Positions 14,666 through 22,726 of a stretch of 43,986 nt of DNA are shown here, piece by piece. The first letter of the stretch is position 1. Each line of letters opens with the position of its first letter. Position numbers and translations under genes: made by a program. Source of the stretch: DASXMX01 sp036794395 (lineage in GTDB: Bacteria > Planctomycetota > Phycisphaerae > Tepidisphaerales > Tepidisphaeraceae); NCBI GenBank assembly GCA_036794395.1, contig DAIRGS010000016.1:1-43986 (forward strand), in the 5' to 3' direction. Below the pieces are notes generated by a model, which saw only the letters and a list, made by a program, of their open reading frames with translations, was not told the DNA's origin and did no database searches.

Positions 14666-16006
14666 ATGACAATCGATCCCCAAATCACCGCGTCCTCACT
14701 AACCCCTTCCCTCACCCGCCTCTTCGATCTCGCAATCACGAAGATCCGCGACATTGAATCCTCCTGGGATAAATCCAAGGGAACCCCCGTCTTCACGGTA
14801 GAGGGAAAGTACGCGACGCGCGGCTGGACTGAATGGACCCAGGGCTTCCAATACGGCTGCGCCCTTCTCACCTTCGATGCCACCGACGACCGCGAACTCT
14901 TCGAACTAGGTCGCCGCAACACGATCGAGCGGATGGCGCCGCACATTACCCACACAGGCGTTCACGATCACGGGTTCAACAACCTTTCCACTTACGGCAA
15001 CCTTCGCCGGCTCATGCGCGACAACCGGGTTCCTCACAACGACTGGGAAATGGCATTCTATGAAATGGCCATTAAAGCCAGTGCGGGAGTGCAGGCGTCG
15101 CGTTGGTCGCCGTGGATGCAGAATTTTCGATACATCTACTCCTTCAACGGCCCGCATTCTCTATTCGTCGATACGATGCGGACTCTGCGTATTTTGGCGA
15201 TCGCCCATCAGCTGCAGCATGTGCTGATGGGAGAGGCAGATTTGGAAATTGGATTCCTGGCAAGGCTTCTTCAGCATGCCTTCACAACTGCCAAGTTCAT
15301 CGTGTTTCAGGGCGACTCAGGCCAAACGTACGATGTTCGCGGGCGCACGGCCCACGAGGCGATCTTCAATACGAACAATGGGGATTTCCGCTGCCGTTCG
15401 ACGCAGCAGGGCTATTCGCCTTTCAGCACGTGGACACGTGGGTTGGCGTGGGCCATCCTTGGCTTTGCTGAACAGTTGGAGTTTCTAAAAGCCAATGGCG
15501 ACCCGAGTGAAGGTCGGTGGAATGGGATTCTCCAGAAAGCGGCGCTTGCCACCGCCGATCACTACGTCAACGACTGTACCGCCACCGATGGCATCCCTTA
15601 TTGGGATGACGGCGCGCCCGGGTTGGCAAAAATGCCCGACTGGCAAAACAAAGCAGCCGAGCCTTTCAACGACCACGAGCCGGTTGATTCCTCCGCAGCC
15701 GCCATCGCGGCCCAGGGCCTCATCCGCCTCGGCAAATTCCTCGGCCCTCCCGGAGATAAATACACTCGAGCGGGCCTGACTATCGCCCGTACGCTTTTCG
15801 CCGAGCCGTATCTTTCGACCCATCCCGATCATCAGGGCCTGCTGCTCCACAGTGTCTATCACCGCCCCAACAACTGGGACTACATTCCCCCCGGCCGAAA
15901 GATCCCCTGTGGAGAATCCAGTATGTGGGGCGATTACCACGCCCTTGAACTTGCCCTCACGATTCACCGCATCGCGGCAGGGCGGTACTACACGTTCTTC
16001 GACTAG
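14666..16006 (+). CDS. GH88/GH105-like glycoside hydrolase (unsaturated uronyl hydrolase-like)
   Basis: A 446-residue (alpha/alpha)6-barrel protein. Family-like motifs are GVHDHGFNNLSTYG (Asp101, position of the UGL HD-x-GF motif), STWTRGLAWAILGFAEQL, EPVDSSAAAIAAQGLIRLG, and near the C-terminus GLLLHSVYH ... SMWGDYHALELAL. These correspond to unsaturated glucuronyl hydrolases, which hydrate and split unsaturated uronic acids from lyase-cleaved polysaccharides. The ATG at 14666 is used because the 33 codons before it are repeat sequence. No signal peptide is seen, so it is probably cytoplasmic. The SDR gene downstream may belong to the same sugar pathway (inference). Exact substrate unknown. 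Confidence 0.75.
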   Translation: MTIDPQITASSLTPSLTRLFDLAITKIRDIESSWDKSKGTPVFTVEGKYATRGWTEWTQGFQYGCALLTFDATDDRELFELGRRNTIERMAPHITHTGVHDHGFNNLSTYGNLRRLMRDNRVPHNDWEMAFYEMAIKASAGVQASRWSPWMQNFRYIYSFNGPHSLFVDTMRTLRILAIAHQLQHVLMGEADLEIGFLARLLQHAFTTAKFIVFQGDSGQTYDVRGRTAHEAIFNTNNGDFRCRSTQQGYSPFSTWTRGLAWAILGFAEQLEFLKANGDPSEGRWNGILQKAALATADHYVNDCTATDGIPYWDDGAPGLAKMPDWQNKAAEPFNDHEPVDSSAAAIAAQGLIRLGKFLGPPGDKYTRAGLTIARTLFAEPYLSTHPDHQGLLLHSVYHRPNNWDYIPPGRKIPCGESSMWGDYHALELALTIHRIAAGRYYTFFD

Positions 16007-16025
16007 ACATTACGATGACGTTGCA

Positions 16026-16108
16026 TTGTCATCCTGAGCGGTAGCGAAGGATCTGTTGGCGAGTGGGTTTTCCGGTAATAGATCCTTCGCGACCGCTCAG
16101 GATGACAA
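16026..16108. repeat. TGTCATCCTG palindromic element, copy A
   Basis: An 83-bp near-perfect palindrome with arms TTGTCATCCTGAGCGGTAGC... and ...CAGGATGACAA, and AAGGATCT/AGATCCTT inside. Two further copies are at 30270-30352 and 34707-34790. It separates the GH88-like and SDR genes, and the SDR frame reads through its right arm, giving a false upstream start. Transcribed, it would form a long hairpin. Confidence 0.9.
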
Positions 16109-16137
16109 GGATAAATGTTATGGGACAGGGATCGTCA

Positions 16138-16917
16138 ATGGGAAGTCAACGTAAAGTTGCGCTGATCACGGGCGGTAGCCGCGGCATCGGTCTCGGGGTC
16201 GCGATGGCCCTCGGCTCCTCCGGATTCGATCTTGCGATTAACGGCCGCCGCGCGGAATCAGACGTAGCCCATGCAATTGCAGACTTGAAATCCACCGGCA
16301 CAAATGTTCTCTATTGCCAGGCGGATGTCGCAAGCCTGCCGGATCATGCCAAAATGCTTCAGGCGATCCGTGACCGCTTTCATCGTCTCGACGTGCTCGT
16401 CAACAATGCCGGGGTTGCACCAGAAATCCGTGCAGACATACTTGACGCCTCGCCCGAAAGTTTCGATCGTCTGATCAACATCAATCTTCGCGGCCCCTAT
16501 TTTCTCACACAATCCGCCGCGAAGTGGATGGTCGAACAGAAACAGTCCGACGAGAAGTTCCGGGGCTGCATCGTGAACGTCTCCTCCATCAGCGCCACCG
16601 TCGCCTCCACCAATCGCGGCGACTACTGCATCAGCAAAGCGGGCATTGCCATGGCGACTCGCCTTTGGGCCGCACGGCTTGCCGAATTCAATGTCGACGT
16701 CTACGAAGTCCGCCCCGGCGTCATCGCCACCGACATGACCGCCGGCGTCAAAGAAAAATATGATGCCCTGATCAATTGCGGCCTTACGATTGAGAAGCGG
16801 TGGGGGACTCCCGACGATGTGGGCAAGGCCGTCGCCGCTCTTGCCCGGGGCGAGATTCCCTACGCCACGGGTCAGGTCCTCAACATTGATGGCGGCATTT
16901 CGATCCAGAGGCTTTGA
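16138..16917 (+). CDS. Short-chain dehydrogenase/reductase (3-ketoacyl-ACP reductase-like)
   Basis: A 259-residue classical SDR using NAD(P)H. The Rossmann motif TGGSRGIG is at 11-18, NNAG at 89-92, catalytic Ser at 149-150 (VSSISA), and Tyr163/Lys167 in DYCISKAG. The C-terminus has RPGVIATDMT and TGQVLNIDGG. Segments such as NRGDYCISKAG, VYEVRPGVIATDMTA and EKYDALI match the FabG-related family often annotated 3-ketoacyl-ACP reductase, which frequently sits with sugar-degradation genes. The start at ATG 16138 has CAGGGA about 6 bases upstream; earlier in-frame ATGs lie in the palindromic repeat. Its position after a GH88-like gene suggests oxidation or reduction of a uronate derivative rather than fatty-acid synthesis (inference). 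Confidence 0.88.
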   Translation: MGSQRKVALITGGSRGIGLGVAMALGSSGFDLAINGRRAESDVAHAIADLKSTGTNVLYCQADVASLPDHAKMLQAIRDRFHRLDVLVNNAGVAPEIRADILDASPESFDRLININLRGPYFLTQSAAKWMVEQKQSDEKFRGCIVNVSSISATVASTNRGDYCISKAGIAMATRLWAARLAEFNVDVYEVRPGVIATDMTAGVKEKYDALINCGLTIEKRWGTPDDVGKAVAALARGEIPYATGQVLNIDGGISIQRL

Positions 16918-17059
16918 TCCCCGGCTCAGTGTTCGATCAAACAATATTAATTGTTCACTACACCCCCAGCCCAGGCCTTGGTTGTATGGGCGATGTTTTA
17001 CCCATCATCGCTTCACAATCGTCTGGCCATCGACTTGGGAGGGGTGCTGAAATCGTAAC

Positions 17060-17971
17060 TCAGGGTTCCAGAAACTTCATCAGGCGCGCCGGCGTAATTG
17101 CGTCCCATTCGCCGGAAACAATCTGCACGCCCGGCCCAATCGGCTTCCATCGTGCCGGATCAACCGGCCCGAAAATCGAAAAGGTTGGAATCCCCAGCAT
17201 CGCCGCCAGATGGCCCGGCCCGCTATCATTCCCCACGAACGCCGAAGCTTTTGCAAGTCGGCCCATGAGCTCGACCAGCGTGCCGGGTTCAACGACATTA
17301 GCCGTCTTGCCAAACGCCTCAATCTGCTCACGCGGCCACTGCTCCAGCTCCACCTCTCCCAGTAACACTTCAACCGCTCGTCCCATTTGGGTGAGGTCTC
17401 GGGCCAACTCCAGATATTTATCCGCCGGCCAGCATTTCTTCCCCGATCCAGCCCCCGGATGAATCACGACCGGCCCACTCGGAACTCCACTGCTTCCCGA
17501 AATACCGCGCGATACAATTGACTTCAGCATCTGCTCCATCGCCGCCGCCATGATTGGCCATGGACCAAGCTGCCCAAGGATGAAATCGGTAATGTGCCCC
17601 TCGAACTCCGCCGGCGGCGTCGTCGATAGCGTGACCACATTCGCTTCCGGGGCGAGCATTTTAATATTTCGTGTCCATATATCCTGCGTGTCCCCGCCAA
17701 AACCGATGATCCACTGCGCTCCGTTGAGCAGCCGTGCCGCAGGATCCGGAAGCTTCGGTTCCGCCGAGTACAGCTGATGCCATCCGCCCTCCACATCCGC
17801 CGATTCCACGCGAAGCGCACGTTCCGCCAGCGCGCCCTTCTGCCCGCCCGTGACATAAAAGAGCCGGCTCTGCGCCAGTACCCTTCCAAGCCCCAAAGCC
17901 AGAGGCCATGTCACCAGAAAGTCGCCTAAGGCGCCTTGGTGAAACAGGAGGATGTTGCGACGAAGTGCCAT
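17060..17971 (-). CDS. GT9 family glycosyltransferase (heptosyltransferase-like)
   Basis: A 303-residue GT-B enzyme. The N-terminal strand and loop NILLFHQGALGDFLVTWPLA matches the start of ADP-heptose:LPS heptosyltransferases. The C-terminal donor-binding part has VVIHPGAGSGKKCWP, FVGNDSGPGHLAAMLGIP and TFSIFGPVDPARWKPIGP, the standard GT9 signature. It probably adds a sugar to a lipopolysaccharide-type or other envelope glycan. The ATG at 17971 is chosen; a TTG at 18001 would add ten residues rich in proline with no family match. It lies downstream of tsaB on the same strand with a 73-base gap. Acceptor unknown. Confidence 0.88.
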   Translation of the reverse strand: MALRRNILLFHQGALGDFLVTWPLALGLGRVLAQSRLFYVTGGQKGALAERALRVESADVEGGWHQLYSAEPKLPDPAARLLNGAQWIIGFGGDTQDIWTRNIKMLAPEANVVTLSTTPPAEFEGHITDFILGQLGPWPIMAAAMEQMLKSIVSRGISGSSGVPSGPVVIHPGAGSGKKCWPADKYLELARDLTQMGRAVEVLLGEVELEQWPREQIEAFGKTANVVEPGTLVELMGRLAKASAFVGNDSGPGHLAAMLGIPTFSIFGPVDPARWKPIGPGVQIVSGEWDAITPARLMKFLEP

Positions 17972-18044
17972 GGAGGGAGGGGGAGAATAATGGATGATCA
18001 AACCGTCGTTCCCATTTTACGCACGGACCGGGACTTTATGCGAA

Positions 18045-18767
18045 TCAGCCCGGCGGTGCGGGTGACGGATTGGAGACGGCGTGTTTTCGGTTCCAGACCT
18101 CTTCGGCTTCGGGCATTCGGATATAGAGGGGGACGAGGCGATCGGGTTCGATGAACTGCCCGGCCTGCGCCATCAATTGTCCTTCCATCGCGGTCGCTTG
18201 GGCGCGGGGTTGCCAAAGTTCGGCGGGCGTAACGAAGATTTCTGAATCGCCTTGCGGAATGAACTGCTGGTGATTGGGAACGCCCTCTCCCAGGAGCCAA
18301 ACGGGGCGCGGGGCGCGGGCAATCATTGAAGCCAGGTCGTCAAGATGAGCCGATTCGGTTTCAATCCAATTGTTGCCTTCGCGCATGAAGCGCGCGGTAA
18401 AAATTTGGCCACGCTTGGCATCGAGGACAATGATCAGGGTTTTAGCATCGCGCGGGGCATTTCGTGCAAGCACGCGGACGCTGGGGACCGCGACCAGTTT
18501 CGCGCCGGTGGCGAAGGCCATGGTTTTAGCCAGTGTGATGCCGATGCGCAGGCCCGTGAATGAGCCGGGGCCGATTGAGACGAACAGTTGGGCAAAGTCC
18601 GTGGGCTTCCAGCCGCGATCGAGGCATAGGCGATCGATGCGGGGGATCATTTGAGCGGCGTTTTGGAGCCCATGAGGGAATTGGTCGTCGGCGAGGATGC
18701 GCTGGTCTTCGAGAATGGCGATGGAGCCTACTCTCCCCGAAGTCTCAATCGCCAACGCTCGGTCCAT
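18045..18767 (-). CDS. tsaB: tRNA threonylcarbamoyladenosine biosynthesis protein TsaB
   Basis: A 240-residue ASKHA-fold protein. The family signatures are ALAIETSGRVGSIAI at the N-terminus, FVSIGPGSFTGLRIG in the middle and LYIRMPEAEEVWNRK near the C-terminus. TsaB forms the TsaBDE complex that places the essential t6A modification on tRNAs reading ANN codons. Start at ATG 18767; a TTG two codons earlier is possible. There is no clear ribosome site; TATATC lies a few bases upstream, so the message may be leaderless. tsaE, tsaD and rimI are not nearby. Confidence 0.93.
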   Translation of the reverse strand: MDRALAIETSGRVGSIAILEDQRILADDQFPHGLQNAAQMIPRIDRLCLDRGWKPTDFAQLFVSIGPGSFTGLRIGITLAKTMAFATGAKLVAVPSVRVLARNAPRDAKTLIIVLDAKRGQIFTARFMREGNNWIETESAHLDDLASMIARAPRPVWLLGEGVPNHQQFIPQGDSEIFVTPAELWQPRAQATAMEGQLMAQAGQFIEPDRLVPLYIRMPEAEEVWNRKHAVSNPSPAPPG

Positions 18768-18800
18768 GGACAATGATATAGCCGAACAGTCCCGAGGCGA

Positions 18801-19199
18801 CTAATCGACCCAATCATCTTCTGCGGGAATGGGTACCGCTACCGGCGCGATCTGCTTGGCAACTTTGGGTCGCTTCACTTCAATCGACGTCTGAGAATTT
18901 GAAGGCGTGGGAGTGAGCCGGCGGTGGCTGATGGCAGCGATCAGGCGGCGCGTGTGTGTTTCCAGCGCTTTTCGGCCGTCGGCGGTGAGGGCGAAGCTGG
19001 TGACGGGCTTGCCCTCCCGGAAGTGCTTTTCCATGGCGATCATGCCGGCCGTGTGAAGCCGGCGGGCGTGCGAGGCGAGGTTGCCATCGGTGAGCTGCGT
19101 GGCCTGGCGAAGTTGCACGAATTCCTGGGTTTCCTCAACCGCCAGAGTGGTGAGGATGCGCAACCGGCCGGCATTGGCGACGAGCGGATCGAAAGACAT
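18801..19199 (-). CDS. Winged-helix transcriptional regulator (HTH_34/MarR-like)
   Basis: A 132-residue protein. Residues ~5-95 match the winged-helix family that begins FDPLVANAGRLRILTTLA, with the recognition helix in LTDGNLASHARRLHTAGMI and the wing EGKPVTSFALTADGRKALE. The C-terminal 40 residues are Pro/Lys-rich and acidic at the end (EDDWVD). The frame extends to 19295, but the start at ATG 19199 gives the normal family N-terminus. It lies 33 bases upstream of tsaB on the same strand. No ligand domain is seen, and its target is unknown. Confidence 0.82.
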   Translation of the reverse strand: MSFDPLVANAGRLRILTTLAVEETQEFVQLRQATQLTDGNLASHARRLHTAGMIAMEKHFREGKPVTSFALTADGRKALETHTRRLIAAISHRRLTPTPSNSQTSIEVKRPKVAKQIAPVAVPIPAEDDWVD

Positions 19200-19289
19200 G
19201 TGAGGCTTATCGGACTTCTTTCGATCGATGCTTGAACGCGATACGCACAACCCGAATTTTCGCGTGCCAGTTAGCGTGGAAAACACATG

Positions 19290-19471
19290 ATTCACCGCAG
19301 AGTCGCGGCCTTCGGCTCTGAGGCTCAGGCTCGAAGAGAGATCGCAGAGAAAACCAAGAGGAATGGGATGTGTGACCTGCGCAAGGTGCGTGAATTATTG
19401 TTTTGCGGTTTCACATAGTAAGCACTCGCACCTTCTGAATTCTCTGCGTACTCGGCGTCTCCGCGGTGAAT
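19290..19471. repeat. Imperfect inverted repeat (ATTCACCGCAGAG family)
   Basis: ATTCACCGCAGAG at 19290-19302 is mirrored by the reverse complement ending CCGCGGTGAAT at 19471 (one mismatch in 13). An inner pair, CGCAGAGAA near 19343 and TTCTCTGCG near 19440, adds to the palindrome. It fills the gap between the wHTH regulator and ppk2, which holds no gene. Similar CACAGAG-type sequence occurs at 28924-28960. Confidence 0.6.
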
Positions 19472-19479
19472 AATCCGGG

Positions 19480-20286
19480 TTAGACGACCTTATAACTCCC
19501 CGCGTTCTTAAGGGGTGGTGGAAAATGGAGATCCAATTGTTCCAGGGTCTTCACCAGCGTGTGGGAGACTACCCAGTTTCGATGCCACTTGTGATCGGCC
19601 GGTACGACATACCAGGGGGCATGTTTGGTGGAGCAGTTGCGCAAGGCATCGTGATACGCCTTCATGTAATCGTGCCAGCGGGTGCGCTCTTTAAGATCAT
19701 CCGGGCTGAATTTCCAATTCTTGGTGGGGTCCTGGAGCCGCTTTTCCATCCGGCGCTTTTGTTCTTCCCAGGAGATGTGCAGGAAGAATTTGATGATCGT
19801 GGTTCCCTCATCGCTCAGCATGCGTTCGAAGTTGCCGATCTGTTCGTAGCGACGCGCCCACACGTCTTCGGGGACAAGGCTTCTGACGCGCTCAACCAGC
19901 ACGCTCTCGTAGTGCGAGCGGTTGAAGATTCCGATCATTCCCCGCGCTGGTGTGGCCTGGTGAATGCGCCACAGATAATCGTGGGCGAGTTCATGGGTCG
20001 AGGGCGCTTTGAAGCTGGTGACAGAGCAACCTTGCGGATTGACTCCGCTGAAAACGTGCTCGATGGCGCCGTCCTTTCCTCCGCCGTCCATTGCCTGGAA
20101 TACAACCAGGACCGCGTGCTTGGCCTGGGCGTAGAGCACTTCCTGAAGCTTATCGAGCTTTTTGAGGTTTGAAGCGGTGGGTTCCTCGGCGGCTTTTTTG
20201 TCCTTGAATTTGCCGGTGTGGTCGGGGGGGTAATCGGAAAGCTTGAACTTCTTGCCCGGGCGAACGAGGTAGGGGGAGTCGATCAT
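19480..20286 (-). CDS. ppk2: Polyphosphate kinase 2 family protein
   Basis: A 268-residue P-loop kinase that moves phosphate between inorganic polyphosphate and nucleotides. The Walker A region is VVFQAMDGGGKDGAI (65-72 core), with the lid and substrate motifs FNRSHYESVLVERV, FFLHISWEEQKRRMEKR and WKFSPDDLKERTRWHDY. The NRSHYE form rather than DRSWYN suggests the class of PPK2 that phosphorylates NMPs and NDPs, but that is an inference. The end APWYVVPADHKWHRNWVVS is typical. The ATG start gives the full domain. It is a single gene between two intergenic palindromes or gaps. Confidence 0.92.
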   Translation of the reverse strand: MIDSPYLVRPGKKFKLSDYPPDHTGKFKDKKAAEEPTASNLKKLDKLQEVLYAQAKHAVLVVFQAMDGGGKDGAIEHVFSGVNPQGCSVTSFKAPSTHELAHDYLWRIHQATPARGMIGIFNRSHYESVLVERVRSLVPEDVWARRYEQIGNFERMLSDEGTTIIKFFLHISWEEQKRRMEKRLQDPTKNWKFSPDDLKERTRWHDYMKAYHDALRNCSTKHAPWYVVPADHKWHRNWVVSHTLVKTLEQLDLHFPPPLKNAGSYKVV

Positions 20287-20440
20287 CCGTGGGATTATAC
20301 GGAAAGGGGGTCGCCGGTGAACTCCCAGTGTGCTGAAATATCGCGTTACATGTTGGGATTGCGTGCCTTACAAGCGGTTATGGAAACGCTCGCGATTTGG
20401 AGCAGCGACCCGATTTCAAGCGCGGTAAAATCAACGCATC

Positions 20441-20842
20441 ATGACAGAGACAACTGAAAAAACCTCATCGTTGAAGTGCCCCAAGTGTGGTGCCGAGATG
20501 GAGAAGGTTTCCTTCCATCGATTCGTCGTGGACCGCTGCACCGGCTGCCGGGGATTGTGGCTGGCAGCGTTGGATCGCGAATGTCTGGCGGTGATTCGCG
20601 ACGCCGAAAAAATCGACATCGGTCCACCGCATATTGAAAAGCGCGATGAAAAGGTGCGGATCAACTGCCCCGAATGTCATACGCGCATGATCCGGATGGT
20701 GGACCACGATCAGCCGCACATCTGGTACGAGTCGTGCCCGGTGTGCTACGGCGTGTTTCACGACGCCGGGGAGTTCCGGGATTACAAGTCGCACACGGTG
20801 GTGGATTTCTTCCGCGATTTGTTTCTGCCGGAGCGGGTGTGA
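20441..20842 (+). CDS. TFIIB-type zinc-ribbon protein
   Basis: A 133-residue protein with two zinc-ribbon-like halves. The first has C13-x2-C16 (CPKCGAEM) and C33-x2-C36 (CTGCRGLWL), the zf-TFIIB pattern. The second has CPECHTRM and ESCPVCYGVFHDAGEF. Such small proteins are common and uncharacterised; no enzymatic motif is visible. The C-terminus (VVDFFRDLF) is hydrophobic/aromatic. It is followed 67 bases later by hicB, perhaps in one transcript. Confidence 0.8.
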   Translation: MTETTEKTSSLKCPKCGAEMEKVSFHRFVVDRCTGCRGLWLAALDRECLAVIRDAEKIDIGPPHIEKRDEKVRINCPECHTRMIRMVDHDQPHIWYESCPVCYGVFHDAGEFRDYKSHTVVDFFRDLFLPERV

Positions 20843-20909
20843 ATCGGGAGTGGTCGGCCTTCCGGATTTCCCGCCATCGCGTTAAACTTTGGGTGGCGGG
20901 TGCAATTCG

Positions 20910-21185
20910 ATGAAAACGTACAACTACACGGTTAAGGTTCACAAGGCCGATCCGGACGAAACCGGATTCTGGGTGGAGGTTCCGGCTTTGCCCGGATGCG
21001 TTACCCAGGGCGAAACGTACGAAGAAGCCCTGGGCATGGCGCACGAGGCCATCCAACTGTATCTCGAAGGCCTGATTGAGGAAGGATTGCCCATCCCCCA
21101 GGAACGCGCCGAGCAACACGCCGAGAAGGTCATCGTTGCGGTCAATCTACCGTCCGCGGCTATGAGCAGGGTTATCGCCAGTTAA
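20910..21185 (+). CDS. HicB-like antitoxin / UPF0150 protein, without HicA
   Basis: A 91-residue protein. YNYTVKVHKADPDETGFWVE, then VPALPGCVTQGETYEEALGMAHEAIQ is the partial RNase-H-fold HicB core, followed by EGLIEEGLPIP. It starts at the ATG at 20910 (MKTYNYTV). HicB normally neutralises the mRNA-cleaving HicA toxin encoded next to it. Here no HicA frame is visible on either side; the stop codon is immediately followed by the MITE-like element at 21187. It may be an orphan antitoxin, or hicA may have been lost. Confidence 0.85.
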   Translation: MKTYNYTVKVHKADPDETGFWVEVPALPGCVTQGETYEEALGMAHEAIQLYLEGLIEEGLPIPQERAEQHAEKVIVAVNLPSAAMSRVIAS

Positions 21186-21186
21186 T

Positions 21187-21442
21187 GACCGTGCGCGATT
21201 CCACGTCTTTTGTGGCATGGGCTTCCCAGCCCATGATCGAGGGGGATGATATCAAACGACGCGTGCGATTTGGGAAAACCAGGTTTCGACAGTTGGACAA
21301 TCTTTTGTATTGCCGTGGAGATAATGCCCGCCTCGGCAAGTTGGTGTTCCCACATCTCACCCGGCGCCGGACCCGAAGCGCCCCCAATCACGGCCTGGAA
21401 GGCCGTGCCACTTAAAGGCAATGGCGCGGAATCGCGAACGGT
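21187..21442. mobile_element. MITE-like element, copy 2 (~256 bp, inverted relative to copy 1)
   Basis: The left end GACCGTGCGCGATTCC and the right end (reverse complement ACCGTTCGCGATTCCGCGCC) are terminal inverted repeats matching copy 1 at 10784-11041. The sub-terminal palindromes CATGGGCTTCCCAGCCCATG (21217) and CACGGCCTGGAAGGCCGTG (21391) and the core TTTCGACAGTTGGACAATC are shared with copy 1 in reverse orientation. No transposase. It lies between the orphan hicB stop and the convergent DegT gene stop (21446), filling the gap exactly. Confidence 0.8.
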
Positions 21443-21445
21443 GGC

Positions 21446-22591
21446 TTAGAACCTCCCCTTATTCCCCACCAGCGTCTTCTCCAGCAGCTTTTCCAGCGTC
21501 GCGCAGACTCGATCCACCTGGGCTGAGGTCATCGCGCCAAAGAAGGGAAGGGCGAGCGTGCGCGCCGCGACGTATTCGCAGACCGGGAAGTCCCCGGCTT
21601 TGTAGCCGTACGGTTCGGCCACGTAGGGTTGGAGGTGAATGGGCGGGAAATAGTTATTGCAGCCGATGCCTTCGGCGCGGAGCTGCAGCATGATCTGATC
21701 GCGGTCGCCGGGGGCGAAGAGGTCGTTGAGGCGGACGACGAAGACGAACCAGGAGACGTGGGTGTCATCCATCAGAGTGGGGAGGATGAGATAGCGGTTG
21801 GTCATGAGCCGTTCCATGTACATCTGGGCGACGGCCCGGCGATGCTCAAGGATCTCATCGAGGCGCTGGACCTGCGCCAATCCCAATGCGGCATTGAGCT
21901 CACTGAGTCGGTAGTTGTAGCCGAGCCTTTGATGACTGAGCCATGCCATGCCCTCCCGGCCCTGGTTGCGCAACGAGCGACACGTGGCGGCGAAGGTGTC
22001 GTCGTCGGTCACGATCATTCCGCCTTCGCCGGTGGTGATCTGCTTATTCGGATAAAACCCAAAGATCCCGGCCCGGCCGAACGATCCGATCGGTCGGTCC
22101 GCATATTTCCCGCCGAAGCCTTCGCACGCATCTTCTATCAGGACCAGTTGGTGTTGGCGGGCGAATTGCTCGACTTCTTTCATCCCGCCGGGATGGCCGA
22201 ATGCTTCAACCGCCACAATCGCCTTGGTTTTGGGCGTGATGGCAGAGGCGAGCTTGTCCACATCCAGGTTCAGCGTCGTCGGATCGATATCGACAAACAC
22301 CGGCTTGGCGTTGACGTACAGAATGCAGTTGGTGGATGCGACAAAACTGAACGGCGTGGTGATGACCTCGTGGCCTTCCCCGATGCCGCCCGCAAGCATC
22401 GCGCAATGTAGCCCGGCAGTGCCCGACGAAACGCCGATCCCGTGCCGGCGATCGGTCAGCGTAGCACACGCTTGCTCGAACTGTTCAAGCCGGGGGCCAA
22501 TTGAAAGCGTCGTGGTGTGAAGGACGTCCATAACAGCGTCGATCTCGCGCTGAGTGATGTCGGGCTGGGATAAGGGAATGGGAATAGGCAT
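21446..22591 (-). CDS. DegT/DnrJ/EryC1/StrS family aminotransferase
   Basis: A 381-residue PLP enzyme of the sugar aminotransferase family. Visible features are LSQPDITQREIDAVMDVL at the N-terminus, SSGTAGLHCAMLA (phosphate-binding), VLIEDACEGFGGKY (Asp of the PLP pyridine), and the Schiff-base Lys183 in FGFYPNKQITTGEGG. NYRLSELNAALGLAQ and the late SWFVFVVRLND are typical. It probably transaminates a nucleotide-linked keto-sugar for envelope polysaccharide. It is transcribed divergently from the ABC exporter, and the two may serve the same envelope process (inference). Confidence 0.92.
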   Translation of the reverse strand: MPIPIPLSQPDITQREIDAVMDVLHTTTLSIGPRLEQFEQACATLTDRRHGIGVSSGTAGLHCAMLAGGIGEGHEVITTPFSFVASTNCILYVNAKPVFVDIDPTTLNLDVDKLASAITPKTKAIVAVEAFGHPGGMKEVEQFARQHQLVLIEDACEGFGGKYADRPIGSFGRAGIFGFYPNKQITTGEGGMIVTDDDTFAATCRSLRNQGREGMAWLSHQRLGYNYRLSELNAALGLAQVQRLDEILEHRRAVAQMYMERLMTNRYLILPTLMDDTHVSWFVFVVRLNDLFAPGDRDQIMLQLRAEGIGCNNYFPPIHLQPYVAEPYGYKAGDFPVCEYVAARTLALPFFGAMTSAQVDRVCATLEKLLEKTLVGNKGRF

Positions 22592-22726
22592 TTATGGTTC
22601 CGTTCTATCTGTTTAAGGCTGAGCCCGGTTGACTCGACCCCGAGGCTTCTTAACCTTCGAGACAAAAGTTATACTGGCCGGGCTCTGCGTCCGATAATCT
22701 ATTATCGTCTTAAACCCCAAGGTGGC

